From NCBI RefSeq assembly GCF_022605165.1, contig NC_063070.1, forward strand, positions 2,046,001 to 2,110,000: a stretch of DNA of 64,000 nt. Reading direction: 5' to 3'. The position numbers were made by a program, and so were the translations under genes. The stretch's first letter is position 1. Every line of letters begins with the position of its first letter. Below the pieces are notes generated by a model. That model was not told the origin of the DNA. It worked only from the letters and a program-made list of their open reading frames with translations, and ran no database searches. Positions 56,218 to 64,000 of the stretch are shown here, piece after piece. This stretch comes from Purpureocillium takamizusanense (taxonomy: Eukaryota; Ascomycota; Sordariomycetes; Hypocreales; Ophiocordycipitaceae).

Positions 56218-57630
56218 ATGACCATCGGCCGCAATGACGTGGCCGGCGCCGTCCCCGACTCCCGCTACGGCGTCCTGCCCGTCGTGCCCGCGGCAGACCT
56301 CCCCGACCGCGCCCCGCGCAGCGACGCCGCAACGGCCGCCTCCGCCGCCGGCGTGCGGGCCCTCAGCGCGCAGCTCGTGGCCTTTTACTTTCGCGCGCCC
56401 GCAAAGGCCTTCTTCCGCACCCGCGTCGACTACCTCGCGTACGCTCGCACCCTGCACAATGCCCAGACGGAACGCATGCTTCGTGCGCTGGCCGCCGACG
56501 CCGCATCCTCCTCCTCGTCGGCGCCCTCGCGGACGTCCGTCTTTGCCCGCCACGCCTGGCTCTGGCTGCGAGGCACGACGCCCGGCGTCCTGACCTCGGC
56601 CATCCGCTACCAGGGCTGGAGCGTCGTGCCTCACCAGATCCTGCCTCCGCTCATCGCCAACGTCGGCGTCGGCGCCGTCCTCTACACCAGCTACCTGCAG
56701 ATCCTCGGACGCCTGCACGAGGGCAGCGCAAAGGCCAGCCGCCGCGTCTACCCGCCGCCGTCGCCCCAGCATACCTTTGTCGCCGGTCTGCTCGCCGGCG
56801 GCCTGCAGAGCGTCCTGGCCGCGCCGCTCGATGCCTTGCAGGCGCGCTACGATCATCGCGACCTGATGCCCAGCGACGGCAGCGGCCGCCCGCGCAGCAT
56901 GTGGACTTTCGGGGCCGAGAAGCTGCGCGAGATTGGCCTCCGCGGCGTCTTTGCCGGCTGGGGGCTGTCACTCGCCAAGGACAGCCTGGGGAGCGCCATC
57001 TTCTTCAGCGCCTTTGAGTACGTCAAGGCGCAGGGCTACTACCGCTTCGTGACGTGGTACTACGGCGGCCTGGGGCAGGACGTGGTCGATGTGCTCGCCT
57101 CGAAGCGGCCCGCGCCCGCGACCTCGACCCGCGGCGGCGACGACAGTGACGATAGCGACGACAACGACGACAATGGAGAAAAGCGCACCATGATCCGCCC
57201 GCACTACGCCATCGAGCCCATGTTCCTGCTCTGCGCCGGCGCGAGCGCTTCCCTGGCGCAGCAGCTGGTCCTGCACCCGCTGACGCACTTCCAGGTCAAG
57301 CACTGGGACCACCTCGAGGACCTGGACGAGAAGGCGCGGCGGTACCGCGCGTCGGGGCCCGGGGCGGAGCGGCCGCGCTGGCGGTGGAGGATGATGCGGG
57401 CCTACTACCGCGCCTATCAGGAGACGTGGGCGGGCTGCGCCGCCGAGGCCGCCTCGGAGGGCACGGCGCTGGGCCGCTGGCTGTACCGGGGCTTCTGGTG
57501 GAACGCGATCCGGCAGGTGCCGAGCACGAGCGCGGGTCTCATCATCTTTGAGCTGATCCGGCGCAAGTACGGGTACGGGGCGGAGGAGGTGCGCATCACC
57601 AAGGACGGCTACGACATCCTGCTCAACTAA
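56218..57630 (+). CDS. Mitochondrial-carrier-like protein
   Basis: Intronless, 470 residues. It shows a degenerate mitochondrial carrier (SLC25-like) pattern: FVAGLLAGGLQSVLAAPLDA with PLDALQAR (cf. P-x-D/E-x-x-K/R, about residues 193-210), then SMWTFGAEKLREIGLRGVFA and GWGLSLAKDSLGSAIFFSAF, a typical even-helix carrier signature. A third, weaker repeat lies in the C-terminal half (LLCAGASASLAQQLVLHPLT). An acidic insert (DDSDDSDDNDDNGEKR) separates repeats 2 and 3. It is longer than the usual 300 residues because of a long N-terminal region and this insert. Inner or outer mitochondrial membrane; cargo unknown. Confidence 0.72.
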   Translation: MTIGRNDVAGAVPDSRYGVLPVVPAADLPDRAPRSDAATAASAAGVRALSAQLVAFYFRAPAKAFFRTRVDYLAYARTLHNAQTERMLRALAADAASSSSSAPSRTSVFARHAWLWLRGTTPGVLTSAIRYQGWSVVPHQILPPLIANVGVGAVLYTSYLQILGRLHEGSAKASRRVYPPPSPQHTFVAGLLAGGLQSVLAAPLDALQARYDHRDLMPSDGSGRPRSMWTFGAEKLREIGLRGVFAGWGLSLAKDSLGSAIFFSAFEYVKAQGYYRFVTWYYGGLGQDVVDVLASKRPAPATSTRGGDDSDDSDDNDDNGEKRTMIRPHYAIEPMFLLCAGASASLAQQLVLHPLTHFQVKHWDHLEDLDEKARRYRASGPGAERPRWRWRMMRAYYRAYQETWAGCAAEAASEGTALGRWLYRGFWWNAIRQVPSTSAGLIIFELIRRKYGYGAEEVRITKDGYDILLN

Positions 57631-57949
57631 ACTAGTTCTCGCGCGCGCACATACCTCGCTTATATGTAGACCGAGCCTGTTTTATAGACCATAGACACAT
57701 ATACCAACCACCACTGCTACGTCCCATGACGAACAATGACGGAGCGACTCGAGGGGCCAGGAGCTTGTGCTGACCTGCCCACTTCCTCTCTCCCTCCCTC
57801 CCTCCCGCTGCGCCCGAGCCCGGATACGGTACCCCCCTCACCAATTCACCCGGCCCGGCACAATAAGGTATCTATCATGGCCTCCGTCTCCCGCCCCGGC
57901 CGCCATCGAGCCCCGTCCAACTCACACCCGTAAATCGCCTCAGATCACA
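57631..57949. other. Intergenic region
   Basis: 319 bp between co-directional genes, containing a C/T-rich stretch (about 57785-57810). No gene supported. Confidence 0.5.
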
Positions 57950-59729
57950 ATGCGACTGTCGCTCATTGCCACCTTGGCCGCCGCCGCGAGTGCAGCAGCC
58001 GCCACGACGCCGCCGCCGTCGTATCAACTCCTCCCGTCGCTGCGCGACCAAGCCGTGCTGCAGGACGAATGGGCCGCCGCGCGCCGCGCCGCCATCCCGG
58101 CCCTCCTCCGCAAGCACAAGGTCGACGCCTGGCTGGTCCGTCGCCGCTCCGAGGAGGCGTTTTGCGCCCCTCTTCCTCTCCTTCCTCTCCTATTTCTTCT
58201 TCTTCCTCCTCTTCCTCTTCCTCTTCCTCTCCTCGTCACGTCTATGTCCACGCGCGAGGGGACCCTTGGCTGACGAAACCGCCTGCAGATAAGCCAGCGC
58301 GAGTACGCCGAGGAGACGGTCTTCTGGAGCCTCAAGTCGGCGACGCAGTTTTCGGCGCGGCGGCGCACCACGCAGCTCTTTCTGGCCGCCCCCGCCGCGG
58401 GCAACGAGTCGTCGGATGGTGACACGGCCAGCAGCAGCAGTAGCTCACGGCGCGAGTACACCTGGGTCGACAACACGCCGCGCCTGTGGGAGGAGCTCCT
58501 CGCCGTGCTCGAGGCGCACCAGCCCGCCAGGATCGCCGTCGACGCGCACCCCGAGATTGCCTTCTCGTCGGGCCTGCACGCCGGCGAGCGGGACGCGATC
58601 ACGGCGGCGCTGGGCCCCGCGTGGGCGTCGCGGCTCGTCGTCGAGCCCATGCTGGCGGTCGAGTACATTGGCACGCAGGACGTGGGCGGTGATGACAGCA
58701 GTAGCAGCAGCAACAATAGCCTCCGCAGCGACGGCTCCCGGCTTGTCTGGTACCGGCGCATGCAGGAGACGGCGTGGGCCATCATCGCGACGGGCTTCAG
58801 CGAGCGCGTCATCACCCCGGGGCGCACCACGCCGCGCGACGTCGAGTGGTGGATGCGCGAGCAGATCCAGGCCCTCAACTACACGACCTGGTTCCAGCCC
58901 GACCTGACGGTCATCCGCGACCCCGAGTGGCCCGTGGCAGCATCAGCTGGCCCCCATTATAGCAGCAGTAGTAGCAGCGACGACGTTGCCGACGCGCTCA
59001 AGGACGAGCCCATCACCTACGGCGACCTCCTGCACGTCGACTTTGGCGTCACCACCATGGGCCTCAACACCGACACCCAGCACCTCGGCTACGTGCTGCG
59101 GCCCGGCGAGTCCGGCGTCCCCGCGGGCCTGCGCGCCGGCCTGCGCAAGGGGAACCGGCTGCAGGACATGACGCGCCGCCACATGCGGCCCGGCCGCACC
59201 GGCAACGAGATCCTGCGCGCGATACGCGCCGAGATGGCCGAGGCGGGCATCGACGGCAAGATTTACTGCCACTCCATCGGCGACTGGGGCCACTCCGCGG
59301 GGACCGTCATCGGTGAGTCTCTTTCCTCTCTTTCTCTCTCCCCTATGCGGTCACGGACAGAGACAGAGAGGAGACAGGGGCGAGCAGGCACACGCACACA
59401 TCTACACACGCACGCACCGCGACAGGAGCACAAGGGCGCCGGGCTAACTCTTGCTACTACTACTCCTCCCAGGCATGACCAACCTCCAAGACAAGGTCCC
59501 CGTGCTGGGCGACCTGCCGCTCCTCCCACGCACCTGGTACAGCATCGAGCTCATGGCCCGGCACTACGTCCCCGAGCGCAACGCCACGCTGTCCTTCCCC
59601 CTCGAGGAGGACGTCTACTGGGTCGACGGCGAGGGGGACGGCGAGGGGAGCTTCGAGTGGGTGTACGGCCGCCAGGAGCGCTTCCACCTCGTGCGGCCCA
59701 AGGCCGAGTGGCTGCAAGAGGAGCTCTAG
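57950..59729 (+). CDS. Secreted M24-family (Xaa-Pro peptidase-like) metallopeptidase
   Basis: Three exons, 57950-58135, 58289-59312 and 59473-59729, giving 488 residues. A signal peptide is present ([18 protein letters not shown]). The N-terminal creatinase-like domain has [40 protein letters not shown] and [18 protein letters not shown]. The pita-bread domain has the metal ligands: Asp313 in LLHVDFGV, Asp324 in NTDTQHLGY, His in GDWGHSAG, Glu in [12 protein letters not shown] and Glu in FPLEEDVYW. Ser/Asn-rich insertions come from AGC repeats. Intron 1 uses a weak gtccgt donor and a C/T-rich body; the boundary is fixed by homology (DAWL then ISQREYAE). It should remove N-terminal residues before proline or act on related amides, outside the cell or in the secretory path. 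Confidence 0.82.
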
Positions 59730-60213
59730 GCGCGCCTCAAGCCCATGATTGATTATGCTTTACATTTGCTTCTGTCTGGGATATTGCGCTGTGCGACATG
59801 GCCGTCCATCAAGTGTACCATCGCTTCTTCCAATTACCACCGCCGCCCAGAGCTCATTTGCTCGATCTGCCATCAAAATCGCGTCAGAAGCTGTGTGCCG
59901 TCCACAGCCATGCCAGGCGGCAAGCGGCCGACCTTATGTCGAGCCAATGTGCCCATGTGGCGAGAGGATTCCCTTTACACTGCCTCCCTCCCACGTCTCC
60001 AGTTCACAACGACTCTTGCTCCGATCCTGCAATGCCGTCCGACTCCGTGTCCACCCCCGAGCCCTCCTCGGCACCATCCTTCGTGTCCTCCCCTTCATCC
60101 GAGTCCGAGCCGTAGCCCTCAGCCACGAGCAACTCAAGATCGTCCACAGTATGGACCGAGTACAGCCCTCCCGACGACATGTACTCGGCAGGCTCGACGT
60201 ACGGGGCAGAGAT
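59730..60213. other. Intergenic region between tail-to-tail genes
   Basis: 3' flanks of the M24 gene and the F-box-like gene. Plus-strand frames here are Pro/Ser-rich shadows without support. Confidence 0.5.
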
Positions 60214-61392
60214 CTACTCAGCTGAGCCGCTGTCCAGCTCACGCCAGTCCTCAACGTCCATCACCAGCCTGTTCTGCACGACGGCGTTGAAAAACACCCC
60301 TCGCATGTGCTCCAGCGGCCGCTTCATCCTCCCGTCCGCGAGCCGCCTGACGAACAGAGTGGACATGCCGGGGGATTCAAAGTACCAGGGCGTCCCGTCG
60401 GCGTCGTCGACGTACTTTGCCATGGCTTCGTCGCAGAGGCCGATGACGGAGTCGATCTGATCCGTGGTAATGAGCGGCCGCGGCCACCGCACCATGCGTG
60501 CCCACAGCCGAGAGCCGAGCAGCCAGCTTTGCTCCCACAGCTGCTCACGCGCGTGTGGGTAGACGAGCGTCAGGTCCTTGCCCGAGTTGACGTCGGCCAA
60601 GTGCTGGGCCGCGCCCGTCAGCAGCCGCAGGAAGCGGTTCACGCCGCTGCTGATGGCCTCGTCTTCGAACCACATCCCCAGGTCCGAGATGGGCTCCCCT
60701 AGCGCCTTAAGCCGTCCCGTGAGCAGGCTGCCGCGGACAGACAACTCGCGGGTCCAGAAGGAGCGTTGTATGAGTTGGAGCATCTCCGGGGAGTGCCTGA
60801 CTTTGGGTAGAGCCTCGAGGCCGATGCCCTCGGTGATGCGCCACACCTGCGTGGCCACCTCCGTCCGCATGGCGACCTGCTCGGGATTGAACCGCAATGG
60901 AGAGGGGCCATTCCGCCTGGGCCAGCATCTGTTGAACTTGAGAGCAAGCTGCCGCCAGAACCACTCCGGATTGTGGGCCCTGGCGTACACTTCGGCGAGT
61001 TGGTTGACGTGGTCGGCCAGCCTGAGGAATTCCAGCTGCAGCGTCTTTCGGTCCAGAAACTGATCGACGACTACCCACGGGGCGTCTGTTACCTGGGAGA
61101 ACAGGTCTATCGTGCGTCCAATATCAGATGGGTGGATGCGCAGCATGGCCAGCGTGATGAACGCCACGTCCATGTTGGCCGGGTAGACGCACGTCTTGCA
61201 AAGCTTCTTGATGATCCATGCTTGGGACTCGAGGTAGACTCTGCGGGCGTGGCGCGAGGCTCTCAGGACGTTTTCGACGGCTCCCAGACTGTTGAGACTC
61301 GTAAGGATTGTGAGGATGACATCCGTAGGCAGTGCATCGAAAAAGCAGGACGGGTTGTCGGCAACAGGAAGGGTCGAGACTGCTGTCGCCAT
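60214..61392 (-). CDS. F-box-like protein
   Basis: Intronless minus-strand gene, 392 residues from the ATG at 61392. The frame is open to 61800, but the upstream part is low-quality and Cys-rich. The N-terminus has an F-box-like helix set, CFFDALPTDVILTILTSLNS followed by RASRHARRVYLESQAWIIKK, as in fungal F-box proteins that recruit targets to SCF ubiquitin ligases. The rest is helical with no LRR, WD40 or other clear motif (PEWFWRQLALKFNRCWPRR, LGMWFEDEAISSGVNRFLRL). The target is unknown and the call rests on the N-terminal 50 residues. Confidence 0.68.
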   Translation of the reverse strand: MATAVSTLPVADNPSCFFDALPTDVILTILTSLNSLGAVENVLRASRHARRVYLESQAWIIKKLCKTCVYPANMDVAFITLAMLRIHPSDIGRTIDLFSQVTDAPWVVVDQFLDRKTLQLEFLRLADHVNQLAEVYARAHNPEWFWRQLALKFNRCWPRRNGPSPLRFNPEQVAMRTEVATQVWRITEGIGLEALPKVRHSPEMLQLIQRSFWTRELSVRGSLLTGRLKALGEPISDLGMWFEDEAISSGVNRFLRLLTGAAQHLADVNSGKDLTLVYPHAREQLWEQSWLLGSRLWARMVRWPRPLITTDQIDSVIGLCDEAMAKYVDDADGTPWYFESPGMSTLFVRRLADGRMKRPLEHMRGVFFNAVVQNRLVMDVEDWRELDSGSAE

Positions 61393-61924
61393 GGTGACGG
61401 CTCTAAAGATTCTTCTCTTGTGATATGGCTGCCAGATGCCCGCTGCTGCTTCGCTGATATGAATGATGTGAAGAGCGATTCCAAGGGCGGTTTGGCGATT
61501 GCATCGACGCAAGACTGCGCTGGACTGTGCAATGCTCCCCAAGACAATAGCGATACGGGTGGCAAGGAAGACAATGGCGAAGTGGACTGGGCTTGGCCAT
61601 GTCCGCGTGGCAAAGTCATAACATGGGACGAGATGGCGGACATGGGGCAGGATCGCTACACACCGACAGTAGTAGTGGGCAGGCGACAGCGGCAGCTTCG
61701 GCAAGTGGCAATCGCGACAAGAATGGCACTCGGTCCCAGACGAGCAAGGCTGACAATTGACAACTCCTAAACAGTACAGTCCGCTTCCCCTTCGGCCCAT
61801 TTACATTCCCACAAGCCCCATCCCCGCCCCGTCCGCTGTGTTGCAAGATCCGATAACTCCATTTGCAAGACCCAAAACTACATCCAGATTGCGGCAAAAG
61901 GATCCAACACCATCCTACCCCCCC
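61393..61924. other. Intergenic region
   Basis: About 530 bp between two minus-strand genes (F-box-like promoter, CCR4 3' end). No gene supported. Confidence 0.5.
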
Positions 61925-64000
61925 TCAGGCCCGCGGCGTCCCGGAACCGCTGCCCGAGTCGCGCTCCGCTGGCTGCTGCTGCTGCTGCTGCTTCTTCTCC
62001 TTGCGGCCCTTGATGATGAACTCGGCCATGATCTGGATATGGTCGGCGGGGAAGTGCCAGTTGGGGAAGGCCGGCATGCGCTTCAGGTACGCCGCGTCAG
62101 GCGGGCCCAGGAGGTCCACCACCTCGAGCGTGTTGGTTGAGTACCAGATGTAATCAATGACATCGACGAAGCCCGGGGTGTAGTTGGTAAAGGGCAGCTC
62201 GTCGGCGGTGCCCTTGATGTGCGCGTATGCGTCCCGTAGGCTGAAGGGGTGCTCGATGCCGTCGCGCGTGAAGCTACCGTAGTGGTAGTTGCTGAGCTCC
62301 AGGTGGTCCGGCGGTACTCGGCCCATAGACATGAGCTCGTACACGGACGAGTCCTCGGTTGAGTTGAAGTCGCCGCACACGAGCAGCGGAATCTCCGTGT
62401 TGGATCGGTACTCCTGGCTCGGGCCGGGCTCCGCCTGCGGCGGCGGCGGCGGATCGCCATCGTCGCCCCCTGGCACTGTTATCATCTTCTTGTCCTTAAC
62501 CGGCGCCCATCGGGCGTACTTTTCCGCCAGCTTGGTTACGTGCTCCATCAGAATACCCGTCTGGATAACCTTGACGTCCGCAAGCGCCGAGTCCCACGTA
62601 AGGTGCACATTGACGAGTATCAGGCGAGCGCCCGTCAGCCGCGACTCGAGGAAACAGATGATAGCGATGTTGTCCTTGGGCATGACACGGTTGAAGACGT
62701 CGTGCTGGTTCTTCATGTCCGGTCGGTTGATGGCAATGGATGCAAACTCAATAAGCTGCTTGTCCAGCAAGATGTACTTGCTACCCTTGTAGAACATGGC
62801 GCACCCGTCGACAGTCTGCGCGTCCTTCTCCGACATGGTCCGCGCGCGCGATTTGGGCCAGTGGACGCCCTTGTAGTCCATCTGTGCCAGTGCGGGGCTG
62901 AGATCCTCCTTGAAGGCGTCGGTTGAAACTTCTTGGAGCGCGAGAAAGTCGGCATCGCGCAGCCGCAGCTCCTCCAGAATGCAGCTCTTGCGGTACTCCC
63001 AGTTGAGTGCGCGTGTCGGCGTGTAGCCATACGTCGAGGCCGTTGCATACTTGTCGCACAACACGTTCCACGAAAATACCTTGACCCGCTCGAGATTTTG
63101 TGACACGTCCTCCTGGATCACAATCTCCTTGCGCGGGGTCGGAGGCGGGGGCACTGACCAGACGTTAGCAGGAGTCACGGGCCAACAGGCCGCAAACGGT
63201 CGAAGGTTGAACTTACTCGGCGCTCCTTCTCGCAGGGCGTTGATGATGCTCTTGGTGCCCTTTTCCACGATCTCCTGCTTGAGATTAGGTTCTAAAGGGT
63301 TTCCCTCGACGCCGAGCATATCGAGCAGGTGCAACGATCCGAGCTCGAAGGGTAGTTCCGATATTTGGTTGTTGAAAAGCAGGAGCTGCTTAAGATACGT
63401 GCACATGCCGAGCTCCGGGGGCAGCTCCGAGATCTGGTTGTACGAGGCGTCCAGATGGCGAAGCTGCCGCAGCTCTCCAATCTCCTTGGGCAATCGCATG
63501 AGCTTATTCGAGGCGATGTAGAGCTCGCTCAGAAATTGGTAGCGGAACAGCTCTGGGGCGAGGTTGCGGAGGCCCTGGCCGCTCATGTCCATGTTGTGCC
63601 AGTCCTGCCGACGTGCCTCGCGCTCAAGATTATACGGCCGCCGCCGGTCGTCCGCCTCATTCTCGCCGTCCGCCTGTGTCTTGACCGTGGAAGGCGGCGG
63701 CCCGCCTATGCCACGATTCTCTGACGCCTTGAGGCGGGCGTAGTAGTGGGGCTGTTGCTGGTCAGTCATGGCCGAGTGGGCGCGCTCGGCCTCCTTATGC
63801 ATCCGCAGCTGCTCTTGCCACATCTCGTTAGGGGGGCCCTGCGCGCCGCGCGCCGCGGCCGAGTGTCCGTTGGGCATGCCGCCGGCCCCGAACGCGTTGG
63901 AGCCGGACATGACGCCAGAGGCGAAGGTGGAGTGGTGATTGAGGCCATTGGAGCTCGGCATGCCGTGGTCATGCTGCAGGCCATGATGCTGCTGAGGCTG
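61925..64000 (-). CDS. CCR4: CCR4-NOT deadenylase CCR4 (5' end beyond window)
   Basis: Minus strand, partial: the frame is open to the right edge (Gln/His-rich), so the true start may lie outside; the first ATG inside is at 63961. Ccr4 is the poly(A) 3'-exonuclease of the CCR4-NOT complex. A disordered N-terminus precedes leucine-rich repeats (LAPELFRYQFLSELYIASNK, LPKEIGELRQLRHLDASYNQ, LPPELGMCTYLKQLLLFNNQ). The EEP nuclease domain then has FSWNVLCDKYA, the catalytic Glu in FLALQEVSTDAF, LLVCGDFNSTEDSSVYEL and the terminal DHI in WHFPADHIQIMAEF. A 63-nt GTAAGT-CAG intron (63154-63216) lies between the LRR part and PPPPTPRKEIVIQE; it has no stop and is a multiple of three. Ends in a Gln run. 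Confidence 0.94.
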   Translation of the reverse strand, partial: QPQQHHGLQHDHGMPSSNGLNHHSTFASGVMSGSNAFGAGGMPNGHSAAARGAQGPPNEMWQEQLRMHKEAERAHSAMTDQQQPHYYARLKASENRGIGGPPPSTVKTQADGENEADDRRRPYNLEREARRQDWHNMDMSGQGLRNLAPELFRYQFLSELYIASNKLMRLPKEIGELRQLRHLDASYNQISELPPELGMCTYLKQLLLFNNQISELPFELGSLHLLDMLGVEGNPLEPNLKQEIVEKGTKSIINALREGAPSKFNLRPFAACWPVTPANVWSVPPPPTPRKEIVIQEDVSQNLERVKVFSWNVLCDKYATASTYGYTPTRALNWEYRKSCILEELRLRDADFLALQEVSTDAFKEDLSPALAQMDYKGVHWPKSRARTMSEKDAQTVDGCAMFYKGSKYILLDKQLIEFASIAINRPDMKNQHDVFNRVMPKDNIAIICFLESRLTGARLILVNVHLTWDSALADVKVIQTGILMEHVTKLAEKYARWAPVKDKKMITVPGGDDGDPPPPPQAEPGPSQEYRSNTEIPLLVCGDFNSTEDSSVYELMSMGRVPPDHLELSNYHYGSFTRDGIEHPFSLRDAYAHIKGTADELPFTNYTPGFVDVIDYIWYSTNTLEVVDLLGPPDAAYLKRMPAFPNWHFPADHIQIMAEFIIKGRKEKKQQQQQQPAERDSGSGSGTPRA

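Noticed and set aside
59745..60290. 181-codon plus-strand frame after the M24 peptidase
   Set aside because: Arg/Pro/Ser-rich composition without motif, overlapping the 3' part of the F-box-like gene.

Overview
The window is nuclear DNA of a filamentous ascomycete, most likely a Sordariomycete and plausibly Hypocreales. The evidence is short spliceosomal introns (about 50-75 nt, gtaagt/gtgagt donors, CTAAC/CTGAC branch sites), GC-rich coding regions separated by AT-richer spacers, fungal-only families (GH72 glucanosyltransferase, GT71, SYLF, tandem GFA proteins) and an intron-containing tRNA-Met. There are no operons, Shine-Dalgarno sites or CRISPR arrays. Exon coordinates were derived by hand by joining reading frames at consensus splice sites and checking phase.

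Left part (0-31 kb): an alpha-glucoside-type MFS transporter, a DUF89/ARMT1-like phosphatase, a GNAT acetyltransferase, the ribosome-biogenesis ABC-F ATPase ARB1, a small conserved protein, a GPI-anchored GH72 beta-1,3-glucanosyltransferase, a spliced elongator tRNA-Met(CAT) and a SYLF/Ysc84 lipid-binding protein. An accessory-looking block follows: a broken MFS transporter, a DAO-type FAD oxidoreductase, a flavin-containing monooxygenase and a PAP2 lipid phosphatase.

Middle (31-50 kb): a large 2OG-Fe(II)-oxygenase-like gene with two reading-frame defects, an AT-rich relic-like stretch, then a housekeeping block: a promethin/LDO-like membrane protein, RPT2 (its first coding exon is only the ATG), a UBC1-type E2, LSC1 and ELP3 divergently paired, and an AAMDC/Mth938 protein. 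Inside this block lies a tiny four-exon gene for a secreted six-cysteine protein with inhibitor-cystine-knot spacing. The block ends with a secreted Cys-rich protein and a tandem GFA-domain protein.

Right part (50-64 kb): a GT71 mannosyltransferase-like protein, an 8-Cys secreted protein bracketed by a diverged direct repeat, a short tandem repeat next to a perfect-TIR MITE, an amidohydrolase, a mitochondrial-carrier-like protein, a secreted M24 peptidase-like protein, an F-box-like protein, and CCR4, which runs off the right edge.

The items most worth a second look are the knottin-like gene (42.8-43.2 kb), the repeat/MITE/secreted-protein patch (52.7-53.8 kb), and the two damaged genes (20.5-22.4 and 31.6-35.0 kb). 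In the damaged genes, homopolymer and short-repeat lesions occur beside in-frame TAG codons, so real decay and assembly error both need to be considered.
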